64,000 bases of DNA. Source: Roseiconus nitratireducens. GTDB lineage: Bacteria > Planctomycetota > Planctomycetia > Pirellulales > Pirellulaceae. The notes below the pieces were generated by a model. That model was not told where the DNA came from. It saw only the letters and a program-made list of their open reading frames with translations, and did no database searches. A program made the translations under genes and the position numbers. The stretch's first letter is position 1, and every line of letters begins with the position of its first letter. The stretch is from positions 62,001 through 126,000 of the forward strand of contig NZ_VWOX01000016.1 in NCBI RefSeq assembly GCF_008629675.1, read 5' to 3'. Below, piece by piece: positions 36,931-45,962 of this stretch.

Positions 36931-36950
36931 CGACGCTCGCCAGAGCGTCG
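36931..36950. repeat. palindromic repeat with compensated stem
   Basis: Arms CGACGCTC and GAGCGTCG are perfect complements around GCCA. Relative to the copy at 35220, the second base pair changes from C-G to G-C on both sides, so the hairpin is preserved. It is located between the convergent sulfatase and helicase genes. Confidence 0.8.
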
Positions 36951-37036
36951 AGATCACGGCAGCGGCACCTTCTGGCGGTGGCAATTGCGTCAAGCGCGCG
37001 AACGAAGACTCTCCGCTTCCAATTGCCGTGCCCCGC

Positions 37037-39418
37037 TTAACCGACAACTTCCAGCTTCGCAAATGCCAGCCGAAAGTTGTGTTCGCCGTCGGCGAATTGG
37101 ATGCGCGCCATTCGCTTGGGGCCGCGTCCCGAAACCGCGATGATGGTGCCTTCGCCGTATTCGTAGTGTCGAACCTGAATCCCTTCGCGGAATGCGGTCA
37201 GCGGCGGTCGCTTGTTCGAAAGCAGGTCGGCCGCGGTGCGCAACGATCCGATTTCGGGGATCGGTTGGTCGTGTGCGTTGGCGGCCGGTGCCGGTTTCGC
37301 ATCGGCTTCGTCGAAGCGGGCCAACGTTTCCTGGGCATGGTCGTCCCGACCTGGATCCTGATTGGCACCAAAATCAAAGGACGTATCGATCGATTCGGGA
37401 TCAGCTGAATCGGAATCGATTTGGATCTCCGGCAGTTCCCAGGCGTCCGGGTGACTTTGGTCGATATCGTGATCGAACCAGTCTCTTCGGGCCGTGGATT
37501 CGATCCGCTCCATTTCCTCCAGCGGCAATTCATTTAAAAACGGGCTGGGGATCACGGGACGCGTGTCACCGCGAATCATCCGGCGCTTGCAGCAGCTCAA
37601 TTGCAGCCATTGCTTGGCACGCGTGATGCCAACAAACAACAGACGCCGTTCTTCTTCGAACTGTGAATCATCTTCTTTGGAACGCTTGTGCGGCAGCAGG
37701 TCGTCCTCGACGCCCACGATGAACACGCGGGGGAACTCCAATCCCTTGGATGCGTGCAGGGTCATCAGGGTGACGCGCTGATCGTTGTCCTCGAAGGCGT
37801 CGGTATCGCTGACCAAAGCCACCTGTTCCAGGAACGCTTCCAGTGAACCATCATCGGGGTGACGGCGGTCAAAGTCGACGGCAGCGCTAATCAGTTCATC
37901 CACGTTTGCCAGCGGACTGGTGTCATCGCTTTCGATCGAGTGTTTTTCCAGGTGTTTGTCGTAGCCGCTCTCTTGGACGACGAAACGCAGCAAGTCCTCC
38001 AAGGGGGCCGTTGCTTTGGTGGCCAGCCGGTCGTAGAGCGTGACGAATTTCTTGACCATCGTCGCACTGCGTTTGGCCAGCGAATCGATCTCGTCGGCGC
38101 GACGCGCCGCTTCCAACATCGGCACGTGGTGATCGTCGGCGAAGCGTTGAAGCCGCTGCACCGTCTTGGCGCCAATGCCGCGGGTGGGCGTGTTGATCAC
38201 GCGTTGCAGTGCAACATCGTGGCCGGGATTGTTGATCAGATGCAGATACGCCAGCACATCCTTGATCTCTTTTCGTTGATAGAATTCCACACCGTTGACG
38301 ATCTGGTAGGGAACCCCGCGTCCGCGCAGGGCGTGTTCCAGCGATCGCGTCAGGGAATTCATCCGACAGAAGATTGCAAAGTCGCTGGGACGTGCGACGT
38401 CCGTCGAGACGGCGGAGACGATTTCGTCGGCGATCGCGTCAGCCTCTTCGTACCCGTTTTCGAACATCCGCAAGATGACCGGCTGGCCATCCGGATTGTC
38501 CGTGAACAATTCCTTTTGTTTGCGGCGGCGATTGTGCCGAATCAATTGGTCGGCCACCCTCAGCACGTTGGGTGTGCTGCGATAGTTTTGCTCCAACCGG
38601 ACCGTTTTGACCGACGGGTAGTCCTTCTCAAAGTCCAGGATGTTGTTCAAATCGGCGCCTCGCCACCCGTAGATCGATTGATCGGGATCCCCCGTGACCG
38701 ACAGGTTGGGGTGGTCGATCGACAACGCGCGAACGATCGCGTACTGCGCCAGGTTGGTGTCCTGGTATTCGTCAACCAGGATGTAGCGGAATCGGGCATC
38801 CAAATCGGATCGCAACTCGGGCTGATGGCGCAGAAGATTGGCGACGTGCAGCAGCAAATCGTCGAAATCGACGGCGTTGGCGGTCAACAGTTGTTGCTGA
38901 TAAACCGGATACACCTTGGCGGCCACCGTTTCCTTTGGCGAAAGCCCGTGCATTTGCATCGTCTCGGGCGTCATCAACTGATTCTTCGCCTTGCTGATGG
39001 ACTGCGCGATTTGCTCCGGCGAAGCGTGGCTGGTGGAGACGCCGGCCGCTTCGATCGCCCGCTTCATGGCCTGCTTGGAATCGGACGTGTCGTAAATCGA
39101 GTAGTTTTCCTGGAGCCCGACCATCGACGCGTACCGCCGCAACAGCTGGGCGCAGAACCGGTGAAAGGTCCCCATCCAGACCTGTCGTCCGGGGGCCAGC
39201 GCGTCGACCCGCAACCGCATCTCGTCGGCAGCCTTGTTGGTGAACGTCAATGCCGCGATCTGCCATTCTGGGATCCCGTGTTGCAGCAGGTACGCAATCC
39301 GATGCGTGACGACGCGCGTTTTTCCGCTGCCCGGTCCGGCCAGGATCAGCATCGGCCCGTCCACATGGCAGACGGCATCTCGTTGCGGAGGCGTTAATTC
39401 ATTCAACAGGGCATCCAT
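37037..39418 (-). CDS. UvrD/PcrA-type superfamily 1 DNA helicase
   Basis: A 793-residue 3'-5' DNA helicase. I chose ATG 39418 (MDALLNELTPPQRDAV); the frame runs 62 codons further upstream, but that stretch crosses short tandem repeats. Motifs: Q-motif LTPPQRDAV, motif I AGPGSGKT (27-34), motif Ia ALTFTNKAADEM, motif II VDEYQDTN, motif III GDPDQSIYGWRGAD, motif IV LEQNYRSTPNVL, motif V TLMTLHASKGLEFP and motif VI FVGITRAK. The C-terminal ~45 residues (VRHYEYGEGTI, RMARIQFADGE) match the PcrA/UvrD Tudor-like RNA polymerase-binding end. It probably acts in nucleotide excision repair and removal of DNA-bound proteins. Confidence 0.95.
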   Translation of the reverse strand: MDALLNELTPPQRDAVCHVDGPMLILAGPGSGKTRVVTHRIAYLLQHGIPEWQIAALTFTNKAADEMRLRVDALAPGRQVWMGTFHRFCAQLLRRYASMVGLQENYSIYDTSDSKQAMKRAIEAAGVSTSHASPEQIAQSISKAKNQLMTPETMQMHGLSPKETVAAKVYPVYQQQLLTANAVDFDDLLLHVANLLRHQPELRSDLDARFRYILVDEYQDTNLAQYAIVRALSIDHPNLSVTGDPDQSIYGWRGADLNNILDFEKDYPSVKTVRLEQNYRSTPNVLRVADQLIRHNRRRKQKELFTDNPDGQPVILRMFENGYEEADAIADEIVSAVSTDVARPSDFAIFCRMNSLTRSLEHALRGRGVPYQIVNGVEFYQRKEIKDVLAYLHLINNPGHDVALQRVINTPTRGIGAKTVQRLQRFADDHHVPMLEAARRADEIDSLAKRSATMVKKFVTLYDRLATKATAPLEDLLRFVVQESGYDKHLEKHSIESDDTSPLANVDELISAAVDFDRRHPDDGSLEAFLEQVALVSDTDAFEDNDQRVTLMTLHASKGLEFPRVFIVGVEDDLLPHKRSKEDDSQFEEERRLLFVGITRAKQWLQLSCCKRRMIRGDTRPVIPSPFLNELPLEEMERIESTARRDWFDHDIDQSHPDAWELPEIQIDSDSADPESIDTSFDFGANQDPGRDDHAQETLARFDEADAKPAPAANAHDQPIPEIGSLRTAADLLSNKRPPLTAFREGIQVRHYEYGEGTIIAVSGRGPKRMARIQFADGEHNFRLAFAKLEVVG

Positions 39419-39904
39419 GACACCGTGGAATCCGTGACGTTGGTAGCGGAATCGACCCGATCGGTCGTGAAACAGGATCCCGTGAAACAGGATCCATCGC
39501 ATCATACCGCCGCAACGGCATCGGGTCTGCGTCCGCCCAGTCTCGCCGACGACAAAACACGGTGTTGCCGAAGACAAAACGCGGTGTCGCCGACGACAAA
39601 ACACGCCGCGCCGATTCCGCCGACTGCCCCCGCGGCCGCCATCCCGTTACACTTCAATCAACGCCCGATGGATCGAAAGAGCGCGTGCGCCACCATGGAC
39701 GGGGCGCGCCCCACCATGGATGGACCAAGTTGGACAACGCCGGTGTGACTTGGAAAGCGGGTATATTACGACTCCGTGTGGCGACCGTCGCCGGACGGTC
39801 TCCGTGCGGTAATTCCCACGCTCTGGCGGGCCAGCCTGCCGCACAGCGGCGCCGTCCAATCGAGGCGCCCAATTCCCCACGCCGTCCTTCCACCCCACCA
39901 AGTC
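39419..39904. other. intergenic region with short tandem repeats
   Basis: A 486-base divergent gap between the helicase and the DUF2237 gene. Two tandem arrays lie near its left edge (39466-39495 and 39545-39610), then a pair of ACCATGGA segments (39691, 39714) and a degenerate palindromic element at about 39816-39835. No gene is supported. Promoters for both flanking genes should be here. Confidence 0.5.
39466..39610. repeat. two short tandem repeat arrays upstream of the helicase
   Basis: CGTGAAACAGGATCC (15 bp) occurs twice in tandem at 39466-39480 and 39481-39495. A 22-bp unit beginning GCCGACGACAAAACACGGTG occurs three times at 39545-39566, 39567-39588 and 39589-39610, the third differing at its end. 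They lie 50-190 bases before the chosen helicase start, possibly in its promoter or leader. Confidence 0.85.
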
Positions 39905-40264
39905 ATGGCAAAAAACGTCCTGGGAACCGACCTGGAAACCTGCAGCACGGATCCGATGACCGGGTTTTATCGGGACGGTTGCTGCAACACCGGATCGTCC
40001 GACGCCGGCATTCACGTGATCTGCGCGATCATGACTGCGGAGTTCCTGGAGTTCAGCAAAGCGAAAGGCAACGATCTGAGCACCCCCAATCCGCTGTACC
40101 GGTTTCCAGGATTGAAACCCGGGGATCGGTGGTGTCTGTGTGCGGCTCGCTGGAAGGAGGCTTTCGACGCCGGCAGGGCGCCGCAAGTCGTGTTGGCGGC
40201 GACCCACGTGTCGGCCTTGGAGTTCGCATCGCTGGAAGAACTGCGTCAGCATGCCTCAGAATGA
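39905..40264 (+). CDS. DUF2237 family protein
   Basis: A 119-residue cytoplasmic protein matching DUF2237 over its full length. Conserved cysteines and blocks are visible: GCCNTGSSDAGIHVICAIMT, FSKAKGNDLSTP, FPGLKPGDRWCLCAARWKEA and APQVVLAATH. The start is ATG 39905 (AKNVLGTDLE), the usual beginning of the family; longer frames upstream are spurious. The family has a known fold but no assigned function, and its clustered cysteines suggest metal binding or redox chemistry. It stands alone, 178 bases before the TPR-like gene. Confidence 0.92.
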   Translation: MAKNVLGTDLETCSTDPMTGFYRDGCCNTGSSDAGIHVICAIMTAEFLEFSKAKGNDLSTPNPLYRFPGLKPGDRWCLCAARWKEAFDAGRAPQVVLAATHVSALEFASLEELRQHASE

Positions 40265-40441
40265 CGGCGGTTCTATTGACGATAAGTTTCGACGATTTCT
40301 ATACTTCCGCCCCCGCGAGCGACCCGCGGAGTCCGCGCCCGGCCTGCTGGAGGACGTCGCGGAAAGGCCGAATTCACCCTGAAATCGCCAGTCGAACCCT
40401 TCTGATCCCCCGTTTGAAACACGCCCGCCCCGGCACGACCC

Positions 40442-41428
40442 ATGAATGAGCGTCAGCATCAACTTGAACACAACCTGGTCGCCGACGGCTTGGCCAACGC
40501 TTACAAGAAAATTGAACCCTATTCCAAGTTGATTCTGGCGGGCATCGTCGCCATCGTCGTGGGCTTGATTGCGATCGGTTTGTACACCAGCGGGCAAACC
40601 GCCAAGCGGAGTGATGCGACGCTGCAATTGCTGATGGATAACCCCGAAGTGGCCCAGCAATATCCCGGAACCGTCGCTGCAGCCTGGTCGCTGCTGTACC
40701 AGGGCAACGACAACCTGGCACGCGGCATCAGCGCCCTGTACACCGATCGGGATGAGGCGGAGACGCTGTTGGCCGAAGCCAAAACGCAGTTCATCGATGC
40801 CCGGGGTGCGTCCAACGACACGATCCTGGATTCGCGAGCCAATTTCGGTCTGGGGATGGCGTCGGAGTCGTTGGGAGAGATCGACGAAGCGATCGAGGCC
40901 TACAAACGGACGATCGACGCGAATGAATCCGAGCAAATGGTCGAAGTGGCTCAGGAACGGATCGACCGGTTGTCGGACCCCAGCACCAAAGATTTCATCG
41001 CCTGGTTCTCCGAGCAAGATTTCTCGCCCGCCGACCCGTCTTTGCCCCCCGAATTGCCGGGCGCATCGTCGCTTCCCGAGCTTCCGGATCTGGATTTGCC
41101 GGAGTTGGATTTGGGTGACGAGATGTCGAGTTCTGAATCCGGTGAAGCGGAGGACACTCCGGCGAAATCGCTCGAAGGTGGCTTGGAATTGCCCGCAGAC
41201 GAATCACCCGCGGAGGATGCACCTGAGCAGCCCAAAGCCGACGGTGCGTCCAGCGATGCCGGGGCGGATTCCCCGGCTGCAGAACCCACCAGTGATGCGG
41301 CGACCGATCCGGCACCGGCGCCCGAAGCAACGGGGACGACCGAGAGCGGTGATTCGGATGAATCCCCCGCAGCAGAATCCGAGCCTTCGGACGCGCCGGC
41401 TGACTCCGATTCCGACGACAGCCAGTAG
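40442..41428 (+). CDS. membrane-anchored tetratricopeptide-like protein (YfgM-like) with acidic tail
   Basis: A 328-residue protein. A short basic/polar N-terminus precedes one transmembrane helix (~29-50, LILAGIVAIVVGLIAIGLYT). Residues 55-175 are helical with TPR-like pairs (LGMASESLGEIDEAIEAYKR), as in YfgM/BamD-type proteins. The last ~130 residues are a low-complexity acidic tail of D/E/S/P/A (SSESGEAEDTPAKS). It lies 6 bases before the RluA-type pseudouridine synthase gene, so the two are co-transcribed. A periplasmic scaffold role is plausible from family resemblance only. Confidence 0.7.
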   Translation: MNERQHQLEHNLVADGLANAYKKIEPYSKLILAGIVAIVVGLIAIGLYTSGQTAKRSDATLQLLMDNPEVAQQYPGTVAAAWSLLYQGNDNLARGISALYTDRDEAETLLAEAKTQFIDARGASNDTILDSRANFGLGMASESLGEIDEAIEAYKRTIDANESEQMVEVAQERIDRLSDPSTKDFIAWFSEQDFSPADPSLPPELPGASSLPELPDLDLPELDLGDEMSSSESGEAEDTPAKSLEGGLELPADESPAEDAPEQPKADGASSDAGADSPAAEPTSDAATDPAPAPEATGTTESGDSDESPAAESEPSDAPADSDSDDSQ

Positions 41429-41434
41429 TCGCGT

Positions 41435-42568
41435 GTGAGCAATTTCGATCCACGTGACCCGGCGGCGCCCGAGCAGCCTGCGGTGTCCGCGCAACGAGCG
41501 GTGTCGGAGCCGACCGACCCGGCAGAAGGCGAATCCTTTGACGAATTGGATGATTCGGACTCGGATGACGGAGCGTCACGCGAGTTCGTCGTTCCGGATT
41601 CGGCAGCGGGCCAGCGAATCGATTTGTTCCTGACCGCCGCTTGCGACGGGTACAGTCGAACGCAAATCCGCCAGGCCGTTCAAGACGACCAGGCGGACGT
41701 GGACGGTCGCACGGTCCGTCCCAGTTTCAAAGTTCGTGGCGGCCAGACCATTCGGTTCCGCTTGCCGCCGGAATTCTCCGATGAGGTCGTGCCGGAGAAG
41801 ATCGATCTGGACGTCCTGTACGAGGACGACGGGTTTGTCGTCGTCAACAAACCGGCCGGCATGGTGGTGCATCCGGCGCGCGGCAATTGGACCGGGACGC
41901 TGACGAGCGCGTTGGCCTATCGGTTTCAGTCGCTGTCGGACGTGGGCGGGCCGACGCGGCCCGGGATCGTGCACCGCTTGGATCGGGATACCAGCGGTGT
42001 GATCGTTGTCGCCAAGACCAATGCGACGCACATCGCGCTGGCCCAGCAATGGCATGATCGCGAGGTGGAAAAGGAATACTTCGCGATCTCGGTGGGACGG
42101 ATCGATCGTGACCGAGACGTGATCGATGCGCCCATCGGCCGACATCCGTATCAGCGCGACAAAATGGCGATTCGCCACGATCATCCGACGACCCGACCGG
42201 CCAGCACGTTTTACGAAGTCGCCGAACGGGTCGGGCGATTCAGTCTGGTCAACGTGCGTCCCAAAACGGGCCGCACCCACCAGATCCGCGTGCACCTGGC
42301 GCACATCGGTTGTCCCATCCTGTGCGATCGCTTGTACGCCGGTCACGCAGTCGCCACGGAGTCGTGGTTGCGAGGGCAGGGAGCCATCGACGGAAGTCCC
42401 GAGGTCCTCTCGCGGCAGGCGCTGCACGCCCGTCGGTTGACGCTGCAGCATCCCCAGTCCGGCGAAATGATGACCTTCGAAGCTCCTTTGCCCGCCGATC
42501 TGCAACGCGCGATCGATTTCCTTCGGACAGCGTCTGATCCGTCGTCTGTCGCGGGGCGACATCGCTGA
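41435..42568 (+). CDS. RluA-family 23S rRNA pseudouridine synthase
   Basis: A 377-residue enzyme starting at GTG 41435. An acidic N-terminal extension (1-50) precedes an S4 RNA-binding domain (~53-112) and the RluA catalytic domain (~125-360). The catalytic motif is HRLDRDTSG at 180-188 with D183 as the nucleophilic aspartate; VNKPAGMVVHPARG and GRTHQIRVHLAHIGCPI are further family blocks. S4 plus this layout fits RluD/RluC-like enzymes that modify 23S rRNA; the exact uridine cannot be assigned. It overlaps nothing and is coupled to the upstream TPR-like gene by a 6-base gap. Confidence 0.93.
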   Translation: MSNFDPRDPAAPEQPAVSAQRAVSEPTDPAEGESFDELDDSDSDDGASREFVVPDSAAGQRIDLFLTAACDGYSRTQIRQAVQDDQADVDGRTVRPSFKVRGGQTIRFRLPPEFSDEVVPEKIDLDVLYEDDGFVVVNKPAGMVVHPARGNWTGTLTSALAYRFQSLSDVGGPTRPGIVHRLDRDTSGVIVVAKTNATHIALAQQWHDREVEKEYFAISVGRIDRDRDVIDAPIGRHPYQRDKMAIRHDHPTTRPASTFYEVAERVGRFSLVNVRPKTGRTHQIRVHLAHIGCPILCDRLYAGHAVATESWLRGQGAIDGSPEVLSRQALHARRLTLQHPQSGEMMTFEAPLPADLQRAIDFLRTASDPSSVAGRHR

Positions 42569-42703
42569 GCCACCACGGGGCTGCTCCAATCCGTTACGCT
42601 CTCGGTTCAGGTTGGGTGTTGGGTCGGCGAATGCATCTTGAATGACCAAGTGCGCTCCGTGGTCCGATGCCGTGGACAGCCACGTTCGACTTGGGGCAAC
42701 GAA

Positions 42704-43657
42704 ATGGGTGAATCGGAAAAGCGAGAGCGCAAGCTCCGTCGACTCTTTGAGACATTGGCGCCGGTCGCGGCGTTTTCCAAACAGCAAGCACGTCAGCGGT
42801 GTCCGGATTTGACGCCGCAGTTCCTGGCGGCCACGTTGCGCGACCTGGTCCGGGAGGGCATCCTGGACCGATACGAGACATCTCAGGAAGAAACGTTCTC
42901 CTGGCGCGACGCCCGCGTCCGCAGCGATCCGGATCCTTGGATTTCAAGACAGATCAACGGGTCCCAGGTCACGGCGCAGCCGGAAGGCGAACGACCACGA
43001 GAACGTTTGCTCGCCGGCGGTGCCGAGCCGCTTTCCGATGCGGATCTGTTGGCGATTCTGATCCGCGTGGGGGTCAAAGGCGAATCGGCGATCGATGCGG
43101 GCAAACGGTTGGCAAAAACGTACTCCGGTAAGCTTTCCGACCTCCGTCGGGCGAGCAAAGACGAACTGCGTCGCATCAGTCCCGCGGTGACGGTGACAAG
43201 CTATGCGGCCATCATGGCCGGAATCGAATTGGGCCGTCGCGTCAGCCGCCATGAAAAACTGCATCGGGTTTCAAGTTCGCCGATTACCAGTACCAGCGCG
43301 GCGGTCAAGTACTGCGACGAGCGTTTCGGCGGATTGGCCATCAGTGGCGTGCAGGAAGAGTTCCACATCGTCACGCTGAGCACCAAGCATCTGCCGATCA
43401 ACACGCATTTCATCACCCGGGGCACTTTGGATGCCAGCCTGGTGCATCCCCGCGAGGTGTTCCGGCCCGCCATCCGCGATTCCGCCTCGGCGGTCATTTT
43501 GGTTCACAATCATCCCTCCGGCGATGCGACGCCCAGCCGAGAGGACTACCAGGTGACCGATCGTTTGACCGAGGTGGGACGGCTGATCGGGATCACCGTG
43601 CTGGACCATATCGTGGTCGCATCAGAAGGATCGGTCAGCATCCGCGAGACCGCTTGA
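42704..43657 (+). CDS. radC: RadC/JAB-domain protein with N-terminal winged-helix-like domain
   Basis: A 317-residue protein from ATG 42704; an upstream TTG at 42638 would add 22 weak residues. Residues ~10-60 (LRRLFETLAPVAAFSKQQ..LRDLVREGILDRYE) look like a winged helix, which typical RadC proteins lack. A UPF0758/helix-hairpin-helix segment follows (GERPRERLLAGGAEPLSDADLL). The C-terminal half is the MPN/JAB fold with HNHPSGD at 268-274 and D/E-x-H metal ligands intact. RadC is widely distributed; its function in repair is disputed and JAB peptidase activity is undemonstrated. The gene is alone, 135 bases after the pseudouridine synthase gene. Confidence 0.88.
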   Translation: MGESEKRERKLRRLFETLAPVAAFSKQQARQRCPDLTPQFLAATLRDLVREGILDRYETSQEETFSWRDARVRSDPDPWISRQINGSQVTAQPEGERPRERLLAGGAEPLSDADLLAILIRVGVKGESAIDAGKRLAKTYSGKLSDLRRASKDELRRISPAVTVTSYAAIMAGIELGRRVSRHEKLHRVSSSPITSTSAAVKYCDERFGGLAISGVQEEFHIVTLSTKHLPINTHFITRGTLDASLVHPREVFRPAIRDSASAVILVHNHPSGDATPSREDYQVTDRLTEVGRLIGITVLDHIVVASEGSVSIRETA

Positions 43658-44064
43658 ACGGGGCCGGAGGGTGAACACTTTCAATCAAAAACACCGTGAT
43701 TTGCAGTTAAATGAGCGGCAAGGCGCTAGCCGCCGGTTGATGCGAGAAGACCCGCGGCTAGCGCCACGCGGCTCACGCGAAGTAACGCTGCCCAGCTAAT
43801 AGAGCCAGCTGAAATCAAAGACGCCGGACGTCCCCTCCCCCCGTCGTCGCAAGCTCCTCCGCGACGCTACAGGACGGAGGGTGAAACAAGACTGCGCGAC
43901 GTCGACGCTGGGCGCGACGAAAAAGGGAGTTCGAAGATCCCAAATTCGGCCCCTTGCCTCTCTCGTTTTGGCCGCGAAACAACTATCTTTTAGTGCCCCG
44001 CACGTCCCGGACGGGACGTCGCCTTCCCTCCTGAATCCCACCGCTACGGTCTGCTACTTTGACA
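43658..44064. other. intergenic region
   Basis: A 407-base gap without a supportable gene. The left third is the 118-bp repeat (43681-43798). The remainder includes GC-rich sequence and the presumed promoter of the alkaline phosphatase gene. A GGGAGTTCGAAGATCCC segment at 43925 resembles a tRNA T-arm but lacks the rest of a tRNA. Confidence 0.5.
43681..43798 (+). repeat. 118-bp dispersed repeat, copy 1
   Basis: It matches 50433-50551 along the whole length with scattered substitutions (TCAATC.AAAA at one end, CCAGCTA at the other). The core is a perfect 12-bp inverted repeat, GGCGCTAGCCGC (43722-43733) with GCGGCTAGCGCC (43754-43765), around a 20-base loop. Both copies are intergenic and in the same orientation. 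Confidence 0.85.
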
Positions 44065-45822
44065 ATGACGCGTTGCAATCCCCACTTGTTTCTGCTGCTG
44101 TTGGCTTTCACTTGGGCCCACGTTTCCGGCGTGCCGGCTGACAATCCATCTCGCCATGCCAGCGTTTCGGCCGCCGAACCGACCGACACCCAGTCCAATG
44201 CCTCGGAAGAGACGGAGGTAACCGAACCCGACGTGATGCGAGATTTGCAGAAGCGGTCGGTCACGACGCAGAAACCGGTCTACGGTCACTGGGGACTCGA
44301 GCAGGGCAAGTACAGCAGTTGGACCAGCCACAGCAATCGTCTGATTCCTGTTTACACCTACGGCATCACGCTGGACCGTTTGCGAGAGCGTGGGAGTGCC
44401 TATGCGGACCAACAGCGACTGGACAAACTGACCGGACAGTCGAACAACGATGCCTTCAATCCGATCGCTTTGTACTTCGACCAAACGGCGGTCTACGATC
44501 TGCAACAGGCCGCCGTTGATGCGGGGTACAGCAACATCATCGTGATGGTCTTTGACGGCATGGATTGGAACACCACGCGGGCCGCTTCGATCTACAAGAC
44601 CGGCAACGCCGACCAGCCTTCCGGTCGGGGCTCGGGCTTGGCGTTTCAAGACGATCGTCGCGCGATCACCGACTTTGGATTTGTGTGCACCAGTGCTGCG
44701 GCCGGAGGAGCCCGAACCGACGTCGATGCCCAGACGGTGCTGAGCGTCAACGAGGGGACTCACAGCGGATTTGACGTGCGGTTGGGAGGAACGGCTCCGT
44801 GGCACGAACGAACAGGCAGCCCCTACCTGTTGGGGAAGGATCGAAGCCGCGCCCACACCGTGACGGACTCCGCTTCATCGGCGACAAGCCTGTTCAGCGG
44901 CATCAAGACCTACAACGGGGCGATCAATGTGGACGTCGAGGGCAACCAGGTCCAACCGATTGCACGGCAATTGCAGGCCGAGCAGGACTTCATGATCGGC
45001 GTGGTGACCAGCGTGCCCGTCAGCCATGCCACTCCGGCCGCCGCGTACGCGAACAATGTTTCCCGCAAGGATTACCAGGATATTTCCCGCGACTTGGTCG
45101 GTCTGCCTTCTGCGGCTCACCGTGAACCTCCGCTTCCCGGTGTGGATGTGCTGATCGGCGGTGGCTGGGGTGAAGGCAAACAGGCCGACAAAGTGCAGGG
45201 GCGCAACTTTGCCCAAGGCAATCCCTATTTCCATCAGGACGACCTGCGTGCCAGCGATTTGAAGCATGGAGGCCGCTACCGTGTCGCCCAAAGGACCAAG
45301 GGAAAATCGGGGCGAGACCTGTTATTGGAAACCGCCCAACAGGCGGCCGATCACGGCGAACGTTTGTTAGGATTCTTTGGAACCAAGGGCGGTCACCTGC
45401 CGTTTGCGACGGCCGACGGAGACTTCCAGCCGACCATCGACGTCAAAAACGCCGAGAGGTATTCGCCGGAAGACGTGCGTGAGAACCCGACGCTGGCTGA
45501 TATGACCGAAGCTGCTCTGTTGGTGCTGGAGCAATCCATCGACGGATTTTGGTTGATGGTTGAAGCCGGGGATGTGGATTGGGCCAACCACTCCAACAAC
45601 CTGGACAACAGCATCGGCGCGGTGCTCAGCGGCGAACAGGCTTTTCGCGTCGTGATGGACTGGGTCGATCGCAACAACGCCTGGGACCACACGGCCGTCA
45701 TTCTGACCGCCGACCATGGGCATTACCTGGTGATCGACCACCCCGAAGAAATCGCTTCGGCCGGCAGAACCGCCCGCAGCAAGAAGCGGTCCGACGATGC
45801 GGCGCCCGTTCAGGAACCCTGA
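44065..45822 (+). CDS. alkaline phosphatase (PhoA superfamily), exported
   Basis: A 585-residue protein. The ATG at 44065 opens a signal peptide (NPHLFLLLLAFTWAHVSGV); a TTG two codons earlier is unlikely. Alkaline phosphatase blocks are present: IVMVFDGMDWNTTRA (first metal aspartate), TVTDSASSATSLFSG with the nucleophilic serine, VVTSVPVSHATPAAAYAN, VEAGDVDWANHSNNL and ILTADHGHYLV. It is longer than E. coli PhoA, with an extra ~60 residues at the N-terminus. The C-terminus ends soon after the last metal histidine. It probably releases phosphate from organic esters in the periplasm. No Pho-box was recognised and no phosphate-uptake genes are adjacent. Confidence 0.9.
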   Translation: MTRCNPHLFLLLLAFTWAHVSGVPADNPSRHASVSAAEPTDTQSNASEETEVTEPDVMRDLQKRSVTTQKPVYGHWGLEQGKYSSWTSHSNRLIPVYTYGITLDRLRERGSAYADQQRLDKLTGQSNNDAFNPIALYFDQTAVYDLQQAAVDAGYSNIIVMVFDGMDWNTTRAASIYKTGNADQPSGRGSGLAFQDDRRAITDFGFVCTSAAAGGARTDVDAQTVLSVNEGTHSGFDVRLGGTAPWHERTGSPYLLGKDRSRAHTVTDSASSATSLFSGIKTYNGAINVDVEGNQVQPIARQLQAEQDFMIGVVTSVPVSHATPAAAYANNVSRKDYQDISRDLVGLPSAAHREPPLPGVDVLIGGGWGEGKQADKVQGRNFAQGNPYFHQDDLRASDLKHGGRYRVAQRTKGKSGRDLLLETAQQAADHGERLLGFFGTKGGHLPFATADGDFQPTIDVKNAERYSPEDVRENPTLADMTEAALLVLEQSIDGFWLMVEAGDVDWANHSNNLDNSIGAVLSGEQAFRVVMDWVDRNNAWDHTAVILTADHGHYLVIDHPEEIASAGRTARSKKRSDDAAPVQEP

Positions 45823-45962
45823 CCGGTCGGGCAACGCCTGCGTCTGGCGGGTTGCATCGTGTTCGAAGAACATCACGCCCGGCAAGCCTGCGGCACGATG
45901 GCGACATTTCCAGCTAAACTTGTCATCATGAGCAGAACCGGACGGTGACGGGGAGAAGTGCA

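Noticed and set aside
37859..39397. 512-codon open frame on the plus strand
   Set aside because: Antisense to the UvrD/PcrA helicase, whose motifs are complete. No protein features in the plus frame.
39419..39604. 62-residue N-terminal extension of the helicase
   Set aside because: The extension runs through two short tandem repeats and has atypical composition (many C/R/H); homology begins at MDALLNELTPPQRDAV.
41576..42787. 403-codon open frame on the minus strand
   Set aside because: Antisense to the RluA-type pseudouridine synthase gene; no recognisable domain.
43921..43945. GGGAGTTCGAAGATCCC resembling a tRNA T-arm
   Set aside because: Only a partial stem forms, the loop sequence is abnormal, and no cloverleaf can be built upstream.
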